Shown here in pieces: positions 6,280 through 7,902 of a stretch of DNA of 7,902 nt. The first letter of the stretch is position 1; every line of letters begins with the position of its first letter. This DNA comes from Acidobacteriota bacterium. GTDB taxonomy: Bacteria > Acidobacteriota > Terriglobia > Acidiferrales > UBA7541. Location of the stretch: positions 1 through 7,902 of the forward strand of contig QHYF01000043.1 in the NCBI GenBank assembly GCA_003224075.1. The letters are read 5' to 3'. The notes beneath the pieces are model-generated. The model worked only from the letters and a program-made list of their open reading frames with translations. It did no database searches and was not told where the DNA came from. A program made the translations under genes and the position numbers.

Positions 6280-6335
6280 AGACGGCGGGGCTTCGCGCCG
6301 TCATTCGAATCGTGAGCTTAAACTATGAAATCTTA

Positions 6336-6356
6336 GGCGACTGCGAAGCAGTCGCC
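6336..6356. repeat. Perfect 21-nt hairpin with GCGAAGC tip
   Basis: GGCGACTGC and GCAGTCGCC are exact complements separated by GAA, giving a 9-bp stem closed by the very stable cGAAg-type loop on the plus strand. No U-run follows on either strand. It could be a dispersed palindromic repeat unit or a structure in a leader RNA. Confidence 0.7.
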
Positions 6357-6393
6357 GCGCTATTCTTCCATCAAAATGAGACGTGCGCCACCA

Positions 6394-6422
6394 TTACCAA
6401 CTTGCGAAAGCTGGTGTATACT
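6394..6422 (+). promoter_or_regulatory. Candidate sigma70 promoter for the 2-oxoacid oxidoreductase gene
   Basis: TTACCA (6394-6399, four of six consensus bases) and TATACT (6417-6422, five of six) are separated by 17 nt. Transcription would start near 6429 and give a leader of about 127 nt. It is the best promoter-like pair I found in the window. Confidence 0.45.
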
Positions 6423-6429
6423 CCGGCTA

Positions 6430-6532
6430 CCCGGAATAGCGAACTAGATATTCGGGCGGGGAGTCTCCCGCACCGGGATGCGAACATTCATTTGGGCCCG
6501 GCCGAAGCGCTGGGGCGTCAGGGATCGGCCGG
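6430..6532 (+). other. Structured 5' leader upstream of the 2-oxoacid oxidoreductase gene
   Basis: Three helices can be drawn in a row. The first is 6430-6438 with 6449-6456 (8 bp, one bulged G), the second 6456-6460 with 6467-6471, and the third a perfect 8-bp stem CCGGCCGA (6498-6505) with TCGGCCGG (6525-6532). The ribosome-binding site follows 15 nt later. I recognise no known riboswitch consensus in it. An in-frame ATG at 6478 lies between helices 2 and 3. Confidence 0.4.
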
Positions 6533-6546
6533 CACTCAGTTCAGTG

Positions 6547-6551
6547 AGGGT
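6547..6551 (+). promoter_or_regulatory. Ribosome-binding site choosing the ATG at 6556
   Basis: GAGGG lies 4-5 nt before the ATG at 6556. The upstream in-frame ATG at 6478 has its nearest purine-rich stretch about 14 nt away, so 6556 is preferred. Confidence 0.6.
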
Positions 6552-6555
6552 GTGA

Positions 6556-7902
6556 TGAAGCAGACCTTTGCTATTGGGATCGGGGGCGCGGCCGGGCAGG
6601 GCGTTGCGACTCCAGGTGACATCTTCGCGAAAATCTTTAGCCGGCGCGGCCTCAATCTAAACGCCTACAACGCCTATCAGTCCATCATCCGCGGCGGCCA
6701 CACTCTCCTGACGATTCGAACGGGCCCCGAAAAGGTCACCAACATGGGCGACCGCATGGACCTGCTCATTCCCCTGAACCAGGACACCATGGATCGCCAC
6801 CTGCAGTTGCTCACTGCGGGCGCCGCGTGTATTTATAACGCGGACACGATTAAGCCGGGCACTGCCGCCAGCGGCGTGCAGCTTTGCCCGCTTCCGGTTT
6901 CCGAGCTGGCGGACATCACGAGAAACAAAGTTGCGCAGAACACGCTGGCGCTCGGTGCAGGCCTGCACATGATGGGTATTGGATTCCCAGCCTTAGAGGA
7001 AGCCCTGCGGGAGCAGTTCAAGAAAAAAGGCGAGGCCGTGGTGGCGGAAAACGTTGGCGTGGCGCGAGCGGGCTACGATTACGCCGCGGCGCACTTCCAG
7101 GCCTTCGCGAATCCGTTACCCAAAAGGGAAAAGCGCTACGCCGTGCTGAGCGGGAATACCGCCATGGCCATGGGCGGCGCGGCGGCGGGCGTGAAATTCT
7201 ATTGTGCCTACCCCATGAGTCCTTCGACAGGCGTGCTGCACTGGATGGCGGCACATGCGCGCAAAGCCGGGATCATGGTTCGGCAGGTGGAAGACGAAAT
7301 CGGAGTGATCAATATGGCCATCGGCGCGGCTCATGCGGGCGTGCGGGCGATGTGCGCGACCTCGGGCGGCGGCTTCGCGCTGATGAGCGAGGGCCTGGGC
7401 ATGTCCGCCATGATCGAAACCCCCGTGGTGGTAATCAACTGCCAGCGAGCCGGTCCGTCCACGGGCGTTCCCACCAAGACCGAGCAGGGTGACCTGTGGC
7501 AGATGCTCGGCGCTGCCTTTGGCGATTATCCGCGAGTGATCGCGGCTCCGCTGGACATCGGCGATTGCTTCAAGCTCATTCCCGAAATCTTCAACATCGC
7601 CGACCGCTTCCAGTGCCCGGGTCTCGTGCTTTGCGATTTGCTGCTGTCGGAAGGCAGGCTCAGCGTCGATCCGAAAGATCTGGATTTTAGCCCGCCGGTT
7701 GATCGAGGCGAGCTGATCACCGCTAACGGCACTTCCTCCGAGGAGAACACGAACGGTGGATACAAGCGCTACAAGATCACCGACAGTGGCATCTCACCGC
7801 GGGCGGTTCCGGGCGTGCCGGATCATATCCACACTGTTGCTACGGACGAGCACATGGAAGATGGAGTACTAATCAGCGATGAGTTCACCAATCCGATCAA
7901 AC
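6556..7902 (+). CDS. korA: 2-oxoacid:acceptor oxidoreductase, fused gamma-alpha subunit (KorA type), apparent frameshift, 3' end missing
   Basis: Read with one frame correction, 449 residues are visible and the gene runs off the edge. KorAB enzymes convert 2-oxoglutarate (or related 2-oxoacids) and CoA to succinyl-CoA and CO2, passing electrons to ferredoxin; the TPP-binding beta subunit is usually encoded next. The gamma domain begins MKQTFAIGIGGAAGQ and continues GVATPGDIFAKIFSRRG, then NAYNAYQSIIRGGHTLLTIR (about 36-55). The alpha domain, from about 195, has AYPMSPSTGVLHWMA (218-232), VEDEIGVINMAIGAAHAG (245-262) and CQRAGPSTGVPTKTEQGDL (296-314). The first 15 codons are in one frame (6556-6600) and the rest in another (6600-7901): a single G seems missing at 6600-6601. 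As written, the first frame stops at TAA 6658-6660. The downstream 1.3 kb has no other lesion, so a sequence error or a very recent mutation is likelier than old decay. The exact substrate within the family is inferred. Confidence 0.9.

Larger units (their letters stand above)
6267..6428. other. Divergent intergenic region, left part, with two hairpins
   Basis: No gene is seen here. Next to the dehydrogenase ribosome-binding site lies a 7-bp stem (GACGGCG 6281-6287 with CGCCGTC 6296-6302), which would form in that gene's leader. A second, perfect 9-bp stem with GAA loop lies at 6336-6356. I found no convincing leftward promoter: candidate -10 hexamers such as TAAGAT (6335-6330) have no -35 at a fitting distance. 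Confidence 0.5.

Noticed and set aside
5169..6281. 370-codon plus-strand open frame fully antisense to the dehydrogenase gene
   Set aside because: It mirrors a strongly conserved gene in GC-rich DNA, has no recognisable domain and starts without a ribosome-binding site. Long antisense frames are expected from third-position GC bias.
6478..6555. Upstream in-frame ATG that would add 26 residues to the KorA-type protein
   Set aside because: The extension is basic and unlike family N-termini, and it has no ribosome-binding site at proper distance, whereas the ATG at 6556 has GAGGG and begins at the conserved core.
6590..6610. Programmed -1 ribosomal frameshifting in the KorA-type gene
   Set aside because: The site GGGCAGGCG is not a slippery heptamer, I know of no precedent for this family, and a missing G is simpler.

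Overview
The window reads as chromosomal housekeeping DNA from a GC-rich, free-living bacterium. I infer Acidobacteriota or a close relative with moderate confidence. The reasons are the recO-glyQ-glyS-ppdK gene run, the two-subunit glycyl-tRNA synthetase, a ferredoxin-type 2-oxoacid oxidoreductase, GC-rich third codon positions and frequent GTG/TTG starts. No phage, transposon, CRISPR, tRNA or rRNA gene is visible.

Left part, minus strand (1-4112): a four-gene run transcribed right to left. It starts with recO (DNA repair), continues with glyQ and glyS (alpha and beta subunits of glycyl-tRNA synthetase), and ends, after a 121-nt spacer full of inverted repeats, with the first 53 codons of ppdK (pyruvate, phosphate dikinase), cut by the window edge. 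recO/glyQ and glyQ/glyS each overlap by 4 nt (TTGA and ATGA), so translational coupling is likely.

Middle: a 354-nt divergent region (4113-4466), then a plus-strand rhomboid intramembrane protease (4467-5123). It converges, across only 39 nt, on a minus-strand isopropylmalate/malate-type beta-decarboxylating dehydrogenase (5163-6266).

Right part: a 289-nt divergent region (6267-6555) with two compact hairpins, a plausible sigma70 promoter and a structured leader. It is followed by the plus-strand fused gamma-alpha subunit of a 2-oxoacid:acceptor oxidoreductase (KorA type), which runs off the right edge. As given, this gene has an apparent one-base deletion at codon 15-16 (near 6600): the conserved N-terminus is in one frame and the remaining 1.3 kb in another. 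A gene caller would probably miss its start.

The most unusual non-coding signal is a 14-nt palindrome, GTCGGC-NN-GCCGAC. It occurs five times in the first 4.1 kb, at roughly 0.8-1.1 kb intervals, both inside and outside genes, and I found none in the remaining 3.8 kb. A second shared element (25 nt, 20 matches) sits at the 3' ends of both glyS and the dehydrogenase gene. I see no convincing new multi-gene system; the genes themselves are known families.
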